From JAAYCB01 sp012744395 (GTDB lineage Bacteria; Planctomycetota; Planctomycetia; Pirellulales; Thermoguttaceae), in assembly GCA_028703175.1 (NCBI GenBank), contig JAQVNJ010000001.1:124001-188000 (forward strand): 64,000 nt of DNA. Reading direction: 5' to 3'. A program made the position numbers and the translations under genes. Under the pieces are notes generated by a model that was not told the DNA's origin, made no database searches, and saw only the letters and a program-made list of their open reading frames with translations. Of this stretch, positions 53,594 through 63,760 are shown one piece after another. Each line of letters starts with the position of its first letter. Positions within the stretch are counted from its first letter, which is position 1.

Positions 53594-55908
53594 TGCGTGA
53601 CAGTCTCCGGTGGCGTGTGGGATGCCGTCCGATCGGCCGCCGCCGCCCGGCCGTCGGCGGCGGTCGGAGAGACGATTTGCTGACAGAGGCGGAGTTCCGC
53701 CAACGACAACAAGAAGGCGAGGGTTGATTCCGCTCCCTGGTTGATGTTCACTCCCTCGCGCTGCAATCCATCATAGCAGCCGCCGCCAGCCGGCTCGTAG
53801 AGCGCCAGGCCCAGGTCGTTGCGTCCGAGAAACCACTCGAACGAGCGCCTTGCCTCCTGCTCCCACCGCCCGTCGCCCGTCGCGTTCAGCGCCGCCAGGC
53901 ACGCCGCGAGCATGGCCTGCGCCTCGATCGGCTGCTGGTCGAAGCGGGCCGGCTGGCCGTTGCAGTGGTAGAACCCGTCGTTGCCGATCGGAGCGAAATG
54001 GCCGCCGTCGGCGGTTTGCAGCCTTGCCAGCCACCCGAGCGCGGCGAGGGCCGCGTCGACCATTTCGGGCCGCCTCATCGATTCGCCGCAGAGCAGCAGC
54101 GCGTGGGGCAACCGGGCGTTGACATAGCTGAGTCTCGGCTCGAACCAGGGCCAATTTTCCGCCGCATTCCGCTTGTAGGCATCCAGCAGCAATTCCGCCA
54201 GCCGGCCGCGCGTGTCCTGCGCGGCCCGGTCCCCCGGATAACGCCCCAGGTAGTCGTGCAGGCCGATCAGCGTGTAGGCGGCGGGGCGCAGATCGGTGAA
54301 CCCGGAGGCCGCCGGCATGGCCATTTCAAACAGCCGGCTGGCCGCGCGCCGCAGCCCCTCCCGGCGGGATCGCCCGAGCACCACGGCCAATGCCCAGAGG
54401 GCCCTGCCGTGCGCGTCGACCGAGCCGATCTCCTCCTGCCATCTGCGGTCGAATCCCATGAAGTTGCGGAATCTGCCGGTCTGGGGATTGAAGGCGTACC
54501 AGAGAAACGCCATGTAACGGTTCGGCAACCCCGCGGCCGCGGCAAGCGATTCCTTGCCGAGTTGCTCCAGGGCGATGCAGAACACGAGGCCCCGCGCGTT
54601 GTCGTCGGTCGCATAGCCTTCCCAGTAATTCGGCACCGATCCGATCGCGTGTTGGAGCAATCCCACGTCGTCAGTGAGCTGCCGCAGATGATCGAGCTTC
54701 AGGTTCGGCAATTCCGTTTCCTTCTCGGCCAGGGTCAGGGCCGCGAACCGCCCGCGAAACCTGGCGCCGTGCTCCTCGACGGCGCGTTGCAGGCTGCGAA
54801 CATACTCCTTGGCGACCTCCGGCCAGATCATTTTGCGCCCCAGCAGGTAGCCTTGCTTGCGCACGGCGTGCCGTTCCGCCTCGTCCTCGCGGAGATGCAG
54901 GATCGCCTGGGCGAGGGCATCGGCGGCCCGGAACGGGACGAGAATGCCGGCACCGTCGCCGAGCAGTTCCTCGGCGTACCAATAGGGCGTTGAAATCACG
55001 GCTTTGCCGGCCCCGATCGCATAGGCGAGGGTTCCCGAGGTGATCTGTTCCTGGCTGAGATACGGCGTAACGTAGATGTCCGCCGCGCCGATGAACTCCA
55101 TCAGCTCTTCCAGGCCAACGAAACGGTTGTGGAAGATGACGTTGTTTTCCACGCCCAGTCTCCGCGCCAACCGCTGGAGCGACAAGCGATACGTCTCCCC
55201 CTCCGTTCTCCGGACGTTCGGATGCGTCGCCCCGACGATCATGAAGACCGTTTTCGGATGCCGTTTCACGATCTCGGGCAGCGCCTGGATCACATATTCG
55301 ATGCCCTTATTGCGGCCGATCAAGCCGAACGTCAGAATCACGAACTTGCCTTCGACCCCGAAATAGTCCTTGTAAAAGTTGGGGTCCGTGAACGGCACGT
55401 CATGGATGCCGTGCGGGATCAGGTCGACTCTGCCCGGCGGGACGCCGTAGATTTCTTGGAGAAAGCCGATCCCCTTCCTGCTCATCGCGACGACGCGGTC
55501 GGAGCGTTCGGCGATTTCCACGAGGATGTTGCGCTGCGTCGGGGTCGGCGCGAGGGGAATCGTGTGCAGCGTCGTTACGACCGGCGTCCGCAGTTCGCGG
55601 AGCAGGGAAAGGATGTGGCTGCCATCCAGGCCGCCGTAGATGCCGAACTCGTGCTGGAGGCAGACCGCGTCGACCTTGTTGATGTTGAGAAAGTCCGCCG
55701 CCTGCCGATAGGAGTTCAGGTCGTCTTCCCTGATTTCGAACCGCACTCGGGGCGGGAATTGATGTCCGTCTTCGCTGTCGTTCACCGGAATCGCCATTAC
55801 GGAGAGGTCCGCAGAGACCGTGGCCATCGCCTCGCAGAGATCGGTGGTGAACGTCGCAATGCCGCACTGCCGCGGCAGGTAGTTCCCGATCACGGCAATC
55901 CTGTTCAT
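53590..55908 (-). CDS. GT4-type glycosyltransferase fused to an alpha-helical glycosidase-like domain
   Basis: 772 residues from the ATG at 55908, with GGAG upstream. Residues 1-400 are a GT-B glycosyltransferase: PRQCGIATFT, LQHEFGIYGG, LIPHGI, GLIGRNKGIEYVIQALP and the nucleotide-site region EQITSGTLAYAIGAGKAVIS. Residues about 430-750 form a helix-rich domain (NYWEGYATDDNARGL, SVDAHGRALWALA, RLQTADGGHF), resembling an alpha/alpha-toroid glycosidase fold. The pair with GH130 suggests formation or turnover of a mannoside. The catalytic status of the second half is uncertain. Confidence 0.88.
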   Translation of the reverse strand: MNRIAVIGNYLPRQCGIATFTTDLCEAMATVSADLSVMAIPVNDSEDGHQFPPRVRFEIREDDLNSYRQAADFLNINKVDAVCLQHEFGIYGGLDGSHILSLLRELRTPVVTTLHTIPLAPTPTQRNILVEIAERSDRVVAMSRKGIGFLQEIYGVPPGRVDLIPHGIHDVPFTDPNFYKDYFGVEGKFVILTFGLIGRNKGIEYVIQALPEIVKRHPKTVFMIVGATHPNVRRTEGETYRLSLQRLARRLGVENNVIFHNRFVGLEELMEFIGAADIYVTPYLSQEQITSGTLAYAIGAGKAVISTPYWYAEELLGDGAGILVPFRAADALAQAILHLREDEAERHAVRKQGYLLGRKMIWPEVAKEYVRSLQRAVEEHGARFRGRFAALTLAEKETELPNLKLDHLRQLTDDVGLLQHAIGSVPNYWEGYATDDNARGLVFCIALEQLGKESLAAAAGLPNRYMAFLWYAFNPQTGRFRNFMGFDRRWQEEIGSVDAHGRALWALAVVLGRSRREGLRRAASRLFEMAMPAASGFTDLRPAAYTLIGLHDYLGRYPGDRAAQDTRGRLAELLLDAYKRNAAENWPWFEPRLSYVNARLPHALLLCGESMRRPEMVDAALAALGWLARLQTADGGHFAPIGNDGFYHCNGQPARFDQQPIEAQAMLAACLAALNATGDGRWEQEARRSFEWFLGRNDLGLALYEPAGGGCYDGLQREGVNINQGAESTLAFLLSLAELRLCQQIVSPTAADGRAAAADRTASHTPPETVTQ

Positions 55909-56908
55909 CTCGTCTGCACCTTCTCCTTCCAAAGACGGAGCGTTCCCGGCCGGTCGATCACCGTCGCGGGCCGGCCTTTCACAGCCGGCGGCGCCTGACG
56001 CGCACAATGAAACGGCCTGACGGATGATCGGGCAATTCAGGACTCGCCAGACGCAGGCCGTGTCCTCAGCGGTCCTCGCAGGCAACCGCCGGCAGCAACC
56101 GAGGATGGCAAGGAGGGAGACGCCACGTCGGGGTGTTTCGGCAGGGCCAACTTGGCAGTTCGCCACCTTCCGCAGCCGCTCAAGCCGTCTGGGCACAGCA
56201 ACAGCCGGACCAGGAACTTTCCATAGTCCGTGGCATTACTGAAACGTTGGCATCGTGTGCACCTCTGTCGCACAACTCTCGAAAGAATCAGGCCCCGCAG
56301 GGCGAGAGGCCATTCTTTTCCGCCGCCTGCTCAAAATGGCAGACGCCGTCTAATCGTTCCGTCCAAGCAAAGTCCGTGCCAACTGCCGCTGTCGGCAGAC
56401 GGCTCCGGTGCAAGAAACACTTGTTAACAAAGGACTTGCGTTTCACACCACGCGGCTTGCCGGCCAATCCGCGGCGGGCCATGCGGGCAGGGCGGCGGTG
56501 CCGTTTTGGCAGTCCGCTTTGGGCTTTCTTGACCGCAGTGAGCGAGCTTGTGCCAACGTTGCGGCCGAGCCAGTGGCGCAGCCGTTCTCCCACAAACGAA
56601 GTAGACTCCATTCTGCGAGAATCACTTGGGCTGCCCGACGGGACCGGCGTTACGACCGGCGTTCTGGCTGCGCCGCTTCGCGCCGGCCTGCCGAGGTAGA
56701 CATTGGCTGCCTCTCCGGGAAGGCATTTTGAGCGGAACGGGTTGCGATCGCCCGCCCGATGGCTATCCTGGACGGATGGCCTCCGCGGGCAAGAGCCGGC
56801 GGCAGGCACGCGGGCACAGGCCTGCTGCCGCGGGTCTGGGCGCCAGCTTCCTCGGTGCGGGTGCACGTCATTTCATGGCAAGAGTTTTCGTACCAGGAGA
56901 GATGATAC
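55909..56908. other. 1-kb region without a recognisable gene
   Basis: Between two divergently oriented genes. Frames of 60-190 codons are open on both strands, but none has a family motif, a signal peptide or a convincing start. The composition is slightly richer in A and T than the neighbouring genes. It may carry promoters, a small RNA or decayed coding sequence; nothing specific can be named. Confidence 0.45.
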
Positions 56909-58288
56909 ATGGGCAAAGCCAACCACTCGGTGGCGATCGCGTTTCCGCTGGCGGCGATGGTTCTGGCAATGTGCATCGAGGGCGTACTTTCCGGCCAGAC
57001 GCCGGAACACTGGCCGCAGTTTCGTGGGCCGGGGGCCCGGGGGGTCGCCAGCGGGCCGAATCTGCCCGACCGCTGGTCGGCCACCGAGAACGTCGCTTGG
57101 AAGACTGACTTGCCGGGCCGCGCCTGGTCGTCGCCGATTGTCTGGGGAGACCGGGTGTTCCTGACCACGGCGGTCAACCTTGGAGAGCTGGAAGCCCCCA
57201 AGAAGGGCCTATACCTCGGCGGCAATCGCTTGGAACCGCCCAAGGTGGAGGAAGAGCGCAAGGTGATCTGCCTCGACCTGTTGTCCGGAAAGGTCCTCTG
57301 GGAGCGATCCGCTGACCGGGGCGCGCCGCGAAGCGCGATCCACCTGAAGAACAGCTTCGCCTCCGAGACGCCCGTCACCGACGGCGAGCGGGTCTACGCC
57401 TATTTCGGCAACCAGGGCTTGTACTGCATCGATCTGGCGGGGCGCCCGGTCTGGTCCAGGCCGTTTGAGACGCGTGCGATGCGTAACGGTTGGGGCACCG
57501 CCTCATCGCCGGCGCTCGAGGGAGACCGCCTCTACGTGGTCAACGACAACCAGGAGGAGTCCTACCTGTTGTGCCTCGACAAGCGGACGGGCGAGGAGGT
57601 GTGGCGCGTCGCCCGCGACGAAGCAAGCAACTGGTCGACGCCGCTGGTCTGGCGCAACGATCAGCGCACGGAGATCGTCACTTTGGGCTCGGGCAAGGTC
57701 CGCTCCTACGACCTGGAGGGAAACCTGCTCTGGTGGTTCGCGGGGATGTCCAGCATCACGATCGCCACGCCCTACGCGGACCATGGCCTGCTCTACGTGA
57801 GCTCCGGCTACGTTGGCGACCGCCACCGCCCCCTGTACGCGATTCGGGCGGGCGCCTCGGGCGACATCTCCCTCGAGCCCGACCAGACCGGCAACCAGTG
57901 GATCGCCTGGTGCAATCCGCAGGCGGCCCCCTACAACCCGACAACATTGCTTTACGACGGGCGGCTCTACGTGCTCTACGACCGCGGTCTCGTGAGCTGT
58001 TACCGGTCGCTGACGGGCGAGCCCGTCTATGAGCGCCAGCGGCTGCCGGACGGGCGCCATTTTACTACGTCGCCCTGGGCCTACGACGGCAAAGTCTTCT
58101 GCCTGAACGAAGACGGCGTGACCTTCGTCGTGCGCGCGGGCGACGAGTTCGAACTGCTGCACACGAACGAACTGGCCGACGACGACATGTGCATGGCGAC
58201 GCCGGCGATTGCCGGAGACCGGCTGCTCGTCCGCACCTCCGCGCGAGTCTACTGCATCCGGCAGCCGGCGGCGCCCGGGGCAGATTGA
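56909..58288 (+). CDS. secreted PQQ-binding-like beta-propeller protein
   Basis: 459 residues from the ATG at 56909, with GGAG upstream. A signal peptide ends near LSGQ. WPQFRGPGARGV is the planctomycete outer-membrane-biogenesis-like propeller start. Blade motifs: ICLDLLSGKVLWE, LYCIDLAGRPVWS, LLCLDKRTGEEVWR and VRSYDLEGNLLWW. Related to the protein at 50944-52266 but from a different subgroup, since that protein lacks the QFRGP motif. Function unknown. Confidence 0.9.
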   Translation: MGKANHSVAIAFPLAAMVLAMCIEGVLSGQTPEHWPQFRGPGARGVASGPNLPDRWSATENVAWKTDLPGRAWSSPIVWGDRVFLTTAVNLGELEAPKKGLYLGGNRLEPPKVEEERKVICLDLLSGKVLWERSADRGAPRSAIHLKNSFASETPVTDGERVYAYFGNQGLYCIDLAGRPVWSRPFETRAMRNGWGTASSPALEGDRLYVVNDNQEESYLLCLDKRTGEEVWRVARDEASNWSTPLVWRNDQRTEIVTLGSGKVRSYDLEGNLLWWFAGMSSITIATPYADHGLLYVSSGYVGDRHRPLYAIRAGASGDISLEPDQTGNQWIAWCNPQAAPYNPTTLLYDGRLYVLYDRGLVSCYRSLTGEPVYERQRLPDGRHFTTSPWAYDGKVFCLNEDGVTFVVRAGDEFELLHTNELADDDMCMATPAIAGDRLLVRTSARVYCIRQPAAPGAD

Positions 58289-58321
58289 GCCGATCCGCTC
58301 AATCCGTGCGCTGGGCCATGC

Positions 58322-59686
58322 TCAAGGCCAGAACGAGTTGATCGCCTTGACCGATTCGTCGACCAGCGCCTGTCCGCCCCGCGGGCCGACGGTATGGTTC
58401 ACCGCGCTGTAATCGCCGCCGGCCACGGCCCGCCGGGTAGGCAGATATCCGTGGTGATCGCACGTCAACTGCGAGAGAAAGGTCAGCACGGCCTTGCTGC
58501 GGCCCTTGATCCGGATCCCGTAGTCCAGGAACAGTTCAAACGGATTGGTGGCAATCGCAACGTCGCCCAGCCGCAACGCGTGGAGCTCGACAGCCACCGT
58601 CGACGGCATCCAACGCGCCTCGTTGTAGGAGTTCTTGTTGGGAATGTCCAGCTTGAGCACCCGGTGCGCGAAGGCGGGCCGCGTTTGGACGCCGGCCTGC
58701 GCGTAGGGCCAGACGTCGTCGACCGCTCGAATCACGCGGTTGGCCAACTCCTCTTTCCACGAAGTCTTCCGGCGCCCGAGCATCAGCTTCTCGGCCTGGC
58801 TGCGGACGATCCCTTCCGGGCACTGATCGCCCGCCGCCGCGCACTGCGCGAAGACGTGGAGATCCGCGCCGTACTTCGCCTTGATGCCCTGTCGAATCGG
58901 ATGCCAGAAATCGGCGCTGATTGCTTTGCGTCCGACCTGCGACGGGCAAGCGAGGTTCAGCAGCATCCCGGTCAGCTTCTGGTCGGCGTCCCAGAAGAAC
59001 AGCATCTCGACCGCATGATCCTCGTATCCTTCGACGTGGGAGAAGTCGGGCCGGGCGGTGTCGAATCCCATGATTGCCGACCCGTCGGCGTAGCTCAGCC
59101 GCCGGTTATAGCCTACCACCGCGTTGCCCAAACCCCAGCTCACCCCCGCCGGCTTGCGGGTCTGCCAGGCCTCGACGATCCCCGCCCCGACCTTCTCGTA
59201 CAGGAACAGGATGTACTGTTGGGGCGTCATCACGTCGGACCGGTCGCTGATGTCGTACAACTGTCCCGGTCCCGTTTGCGCGTACGAGATGCTCGGGCCG
59301 CAGTGCGTGTGCGTCGCGCCGCAGATGAGTTTGCTGCTGTCGAAGTCCGCCAGCTTCTCGGCGGCCACGCGCTGCAATCCTTCGTGGACCTCCTTGGTCA
59401 TTCGGACCAGGTCGAACGTCACCATGATCGCCTGGTCGAGCACCCGCTCGCCGTCGCGCGTCTCCAAGGCCAGCACGGTGGCGGTCACCGGGTCCTCCAC
59501 TTCGTTGGTGACCCGCTTGTAGCCGCTGCCGTCGAGAACGACCGGAGCCGACGGCGTGATATCCACCGTCGCCCAACCGACGTGCAGTTGCCCGGCTGGA
59601 GGTTCGCCGCCGCGCGCCGGCCCGGCCGCGCAACCGATCGCCAGAATGAGGAGAATCGCGGTGACTTGTGATCGAAATCCTGGCAT
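58322..59686 (-). CDS. secreted neutral/alkaline ceramidase-like protein
   Basis: 454 residues from the ATG at 59686, with AAGGAG 8 bases upstream. A signal peptide is followed by VGWATVDITPSAPVVLDG, the family start. GATHTHCGP holds the paired His residues expected to bind zinc; NLACPSQV and AQCAAAGDQCPE lie where the enzymes have their catalytic and metal motifs. Only the N-terminal catalytic domain is present, so activity on ceramide is uncertain. It is in tandem with a distant paralog. Confidence 0.85.
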   Translation of the reverse strand: MPGFRSQVTAILLILAIGCAAGPARGGEPPAGQLHVGWATVDITPSAPVVLDGSGYKRVTNEVEDPVTATVLALETRDGERVLDQAIMVTFDLVRMTKEVHEGLQRVAAEKLADFDSSKLICGATHTHCGPSISYAQTGPGQLYDISDRSDVMTPQQYILFLYEKVGAGIVEAWQTRKPAGVSWGLGNAVVGYNRRLSYADGSAIMGFDTARPDFSHVEGYEDHAVEMLFFWDADQKLTGMLLNLACPSQVGRKAISADFWHPIRQGIKAKYGADLHVFAQCAAAGDQCPEGIVRSQAEKLMLGRRKTSWKEELANRVIRAVDDVWPYAQAGVQTRPAFAHRVLKLDIPNKNSYNEARWMPSTVAVELHALRLGDVAIATNPFELFLDYGIRIKGRSKAVLTFLSQLTCDHHGYLPTRRAVAGGDYSAVNHTVGPRGGQALVDESVKAINSFWP

Positions 59687-59800
59687 CCGGCCGCTCCTTT
59701 TCAAGAAGACCGCCCGCCGCAAACGATCGAAGAACCTCAGCCTCATCCGCTGCGGGCGAAGCAAATGGGTGTGATTTCGCCAGGGCCCGCCGCGGGCCGT

Positions 59801-61231
59801 CTATTTCAGCTCGGCGGCCATCTCCAGCAGGGCATCGACGATCTTGACCGAGGCCTGCTCCTCCACCTTGTTGGTGCCCAGCCAGGTCTCGTAGCCCCCG
59901 AGCTTGTGCTGCTCGGGAGTCGGCAGATACCCGTAGCCGCCGTTGGCCAGCTCGATCGTGAAGCTCGGCTGGAAGGGGCTGCGGGCCTTCAATTCCAGGC
60001 CGATCTCGGAGAAGACCTCGAAGGGGATCGCAAAAATGCCCAGCTGGCCGATCCGCACGGACTGGAGCAGGACGCGGATCGCCTCGGGCGCCTCGAGCTG
60101 CTGGATGGCTCTGGCGGCGTAGCTCCGCTCGTGCGGAAACTGGTCGCGACGATCGGGATCGGCGAGCACCCCTCTGGCGTGCTCAAGCTGGGCGGGCGTC
60201 GGCTTGCGGACGGCCAACTCCAATTCCCGCTGGCGCATCGCCAGCGGCGCCCGGTCGTGCCAGGTGAGTTTCCGGTATTGTTCGACGACGGCCTGGGCGC
60301 ACTGGTCCGCCACGAGCCGGATCTGCTCGTAGCGTTCGCGTTTCTGGCGGGGCTTCGAGTAGTCGTTGTTGTTGATATTTCCGCTGGTGCCGTTGCTCAT
60401 CGCGCCCACAAAGGGCGGATCGAGCCGATCGGCGCCGAGCAATTGCTGGATGCGGTCGGCGAACGCGCCGAAATAGTCAGCGGAGATGTGATTCGGCCCG
60501 GTCCCGCCCACGTAGTGCAGCGAGTAATTGGCCAGCAGGCCGAGGGGCCGGCCGTCGGCCGTCTCGATTGCCAGAAACGCGATCTGCGGATCGACCGGTC
60601 CGGCCGGCTTGAGCAGGTCGGGGCGGTTGCCCGGGTTCATCTTGACCTGGTCCGGCTCGCCGAAGGGGTTGAACAACTCGGCGCCCGGCTTGAGCAGCCA
60701 GCGCCGGCAGAAGACCTGGCCCGGCAGATCGGCCGTGCCCCAGGCGATTCGCGCCGGCTGGAGATTGTAGATCGCACAACGCACACCGTCGGCGATGCGA
60801 TGGGCCACGAACTGCTGGTACTCGGTGAATTCCTTGCCGGGTTGGAGCGGATTCGGCCAGCGGGCGCTTACCGACGAGTGCGTATGCGTGCCCGAAATGA
60901 GCATCCGGTCCGCCGGCAGCCCGGTCGCCTCGGTCACCTGGCGCTTGGCCTCATCGAGCACTTCGCGGCTGATATAGATGTTGTCGACGACGACCAGCGC
61001 GATCCGCGTGGCGCCATCGTCGAGGACGAAGCAACGCGCGTGCAACTCGTCGTGGACATACTTGGCGGGCGGCGGGGTGCCGAAGTTGCCCACCAGCCCA
61101 CCGCCCAGCCATGGGGTGATATTACTGGTGGCCGCTCCGGCCAGAAGGGGCTTCTCGTCCGCCGCTTCGGCGTTGGCCGAGACTGCCGCGAGTGAAACAG
61201 CCGCCACGAGCATGAATACAAAACGGTGCAT
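59801..61231 (-). CDS. secreted neutral ceramidase-like protein (second paralog)
   Basis: 476 residues from the ATG at 61231. A signal peptide (ending NAEAADE) is followed by AGAATSNITPWLGG, SGTHTHSS (zinc His pair) and MSNGTSGNINNNDY, which occupies the place of the catalytic NG-x-GD-like loop. ANGGYGYLPT and GGYE near the C-terminus are conserved. Two related genes on the same strand, 114 bases apart, suggest an old duplication. Substrate unknown. Confidence 0.87.
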   Translation of the reverse strand: MHRFVFMLVAAVSLAAVSANAEAADEKPLLAGAATSNITPWLGGGLVGNFGTPPPAKYVHDELHARCFVLDDGATRIALVVVDNIYISREVLDEAKRQVTEATGLPADRMLISGTHTHSSVSARWPNPLQPGKEFTEYQQFVAHRIADGVRCAIYNLQPARIAWGTADLPGQVFCRRWLLKPGAELFNPFGEPDQVKMNPGNRPDLLKPAGPVDPQIAFLAIETADGRPLGLLANYSLHYVGGTGPNHISADYFGAFADRIQQLLGADRLDPPFVGAMSNGTSGNINNNDYSKPRQKRERYEQIRLVADQCAQAVVEQYRKLTWHDRAPLAMRQRELELAVRKPTPAQLEHARGVLADPDRRDQFPHERSYAARAIQQLEAPEAIRVLLQSVRIGQLGIFAIPFEVFSEIGLELKARSPFQPSFTIELANGGYGYLPTPEQHKLGGYETWLGTNKVEEQASVKIVDALLEMAAELK

Positions 61232-61353
61232 GGTTGGGTCTCCAGGAGGTGCTTGTTGGCGTCGACGATGCCGCTCCGTGGGCCAGCGATGCTGGAGCTT
61301 GCCCGGCCGGCGCGGGGGAACCCCCAGTATACCGCCGACGGCGCGCGAAGCAA

Positions 61354-63564
61354 TCATTTGCCCGACTCCGCCCGGGCGAGCTCGGCGAAGCGAACGAGCA
61401 GCCCGAGCGCACGGTCGATCGCCGCGGCATCGCGGCCGCAGACGCTGACGGTCCGGCCGGCCATCTGGACGACGCCCTTGGCGCCGGCCGGGTGATCCGC
61501 CTCGAAGCGGAAAGGCCAGTCTCCGCGGGCGACGATTTCCGGACCGCCGATCCGCACCAGCAAGCGGCCGGCCTGGTCTTCCTCGTCGACGTGCTCGACA
61601 AGCCGGGCACCGCGCGGCAGCAGCTCGTTGAGCCTGGCAACGGATTCTCTCCGATCCGCCCCGGTCGCATCGCGGTCGATCACGGCAACCGGCAGGGACG
61701 CCAGGGCCTCGACCAACTCGGCCGGTTCTTCCAGGAAAGCGACCGCTTCCAGCTCCCGCGTGGGAAAGTTCGCCCAGCCGGCCACCATCACCGACTTCCA
61801 CTGCCAGGCGTCTTCCGGCCGCTCCTCTCCCACGGCGAAGGAAAAGCCGCAGACGCCGTCGGCCCCGCCGCGGCGGGCGGCGGTGACGACGCGGAGGAAC
61901 TGGCTGGGACGGGCGAGGAACCCGCGCATCGGCAGAAACACGACGCGCCCGGCGCCCGCGTCTTTCCACCGCCGCACCATGTATTCAGCCTGGTTGTACT
62001 CGATCCCGTAATAGAAGGGGAACACGCTCAGCGGCGGGCCCAACTCGGCCATCGTGCGGAAGAAGACGTCGTAGCAGTCGAGCGGATCGACGTGTGCAAC
62101 GCCCGGGGCTGGCGTGTAAAACCAGATCTGCCCCCCGGGCGCGTGCCGACGAACCTCATCCAGGACCGAAGCCCACTTGTCGCGCATGCAGCGGCTCCAG
62201 TAGAGCGCCTTCTCCTCTTGCGTCGCTAGCGCCATGGGGTGGCCGAAGTCGGTCTCGAACTTGCGCGGCGGCAGGGGCGCGTGCCAGTAATGGTGGTCTT
62301 CATCCTGGCCGAAGGCGTCGGGCATCTGTGGGGAAGAGAGGGTCGCCTGCCACAACGGCTCGAAGCTGGGCGGCCCCTTGTCGAACGCTCCCCGGCCCTG
62401 GACAAACACCTCCATCCCCAGTTCGCGAGCGCGGCCGACCTGCTCGCCGAGCCGTTTCGCATCGCCGAGCGGCAAAATCACCAGGTTCGCCCCCCACTGC
62501 TTCATGGTCTCCAGGTCCTTCCAAGCGCCAGCCCGGCTGGTGCGCAGATTCAGACCGCGGGTCTTGGGCTGCTCCAGTCCGGCGATGACCTGGGACAGCG
62601 TGACGCGGCGCCGCGGATCGACCGGCGCCTGCTTCCAGGGCAAATTGTCGAGCCTGGCAAATGGCGTCTCGCTCCAGTCGGTCTTTGGCGGGCTGACCGC
62701 CGCGGCCACCCGCTGGGGGACATCGCCGAGCACGCGGAGGACGTAATGCAACCGGAGAGAGTCTCCGGATTTCAATTCCGCCGCGCGCCCAGCGAGCGAC
62801 ACTTGCCAACGATTCAGCACCGGATCGAGTTGAAATGCCAGTTCGCAGCCGTCACCGGCGATGATCTCGTAACCCCGTTTCATGCCGGAAGAGTAAGCGA
62901 ACGCCGCCGCGGCGCGCCGCTCGCCGGGAGCGTGGATCGGCTCGTACTGGCCGGACTGGCCAGCGGCGCCGAAGCTGCTCCAGTTGAAATCCTGCCGGTA
63001 GGAGACGGTTGCCGCTACGGCGCGGAGCGGCTCTTCTCCCCGGTTCGTTACCCGCACAACCACCTCGAGAGCCGGGCTGCCTCTACGGACGATCAACAGG
63101 TGCTCCTGCAACAGAGGGCCAGAGCTTGCCTGATTGGCGACTTTCAGCGCGTCGGCGTCCCCCGCGCTCGCCAGCTCGAAGCCTTCTTGAACGACGAGGC
63201 TCTCCGTGCGGCGACGGCCTTGCTGGGTATAGCTGACCTGGGGGACATGCGGCAGTTCGGCGTCTCCGCCGATCACGGAGACGAAGCTGCGAATCGGCCA
63301 GTATGGCAAGCGATAATCGGCCAGCGGGCGGCCGGGCACGATGCCGTGGCGGAGCTCGAACGCTCCATTGTCGATTCGCAGCACGTGGTGGATCGGCCGA
63401 TCGTGCTGCGACCCCTCGGCGCCCCACCAGCGGACACGATAGGCCTCGACGGCGTTTGCCCCGGCGACTGGCGAAGCGGGCGGAGAAACGGGCGGAGAAG
63501 CCGCCGCGGGAAGAGCGGGGAGAAAGACGGCGGCGGCCAGAAGCAGCGGGAGGGTGCGTCGCAT
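61354..63564 (-). CDS. large secreted protein of unknown function
   Basis: 736 residues from the ATG at 63564. A signal peptide ends near AAASPPV. The N-terminal 300 residues look like beta-sandwich repeats (ALEVVVRVTNRGEEPLRAV). The middle, from about 350, looks like a TIM barrel: RAGAWKDLETMKQWGANLVIL, RARELGMEVFVQG, IWFYTPAPGVAHVDP and RGGADGVCGFSFA. A C-terminal alpha/beta part follows. A glycosidase is possible, but I cannot place the family. The next gene is divergent. Confidence 0.72.
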   Translation of the reverse strand: MRRTLPLLLAAAVFLPALPAAASPPVSPPASPVAGANAVEAYRVRWWGAEGSQHDRPIHHVLRIDNGAFELRHGIVPGRPLADYRLPYWPIRSFVSVIGGDAELPHVPQVSYTQQGRRRTESLVVQEGFELASAGDADALKVANQASSGPLLQEHLLIVRRGSPALEVVVRVTNRGEEPLRAVAATVSYRQDFNWSSFGAAGQSGQYEPIHAPGERRAAAAFAYSSGMKRGYEIIAGDGCELAFQLDPVLNRWQVSLAGRAAELKSGDSLRLHYVLRVLGDVPQRVAAAVSPPKTDWSETPFARLDNLPWKQAPVDPRRRVTLSQVIAGLEQPKTRGLNLRTSRAGAWKDLETMKQWGANLVILPLGDAKRLGEQVGRARELGMEVFVQGRGAFDKGPPSFEPLWQATLSSPQMPDAFGQDEDHHYWHAPLPPRKFETDFGHPMALATQEEKALYWSRCMRDKWASVLDEVRRHAPGGQIWFYTPAPGVAHVDPLDCYDVFFRTMAELGPPLSVFPFYYGIEYNQAEYMVRRWKDAGAGRVVFLPMRGFLARPSQFLRVVTAARRGGADGVCGFSFAVGEERPEDAWQWKSVMVAGWANFPTRELEAVAFLEEPAELVEALASLPVAVIDRDATGADRRESVARLNELLPRGARLVEHVDEEDQAGRLLVRIGGPEIVARGDWPFRFEADHPAGAKGVVQMAGRTVSVCGRDAAAIDRALGLLVRFAELARAESGK

Positions 63565-63760
63565 GGAGCAGGCTTTGTGCTGGAGGGTCCGTTGTAGACA
63601 GGGAGACACAAGTCCAATTATTGCCAGGTTGGCCAGTGACCGCCAGCTGGCCCGGGGGTGCATGCCAGCTTCCCCCCCGAAACGTTTCCCGTGGCGACCC
63701 GCGGGGGTATACTGGGGCCCCAGGGGCCACAAACCTGACACGAACGGGAGCGGAAAAGAC

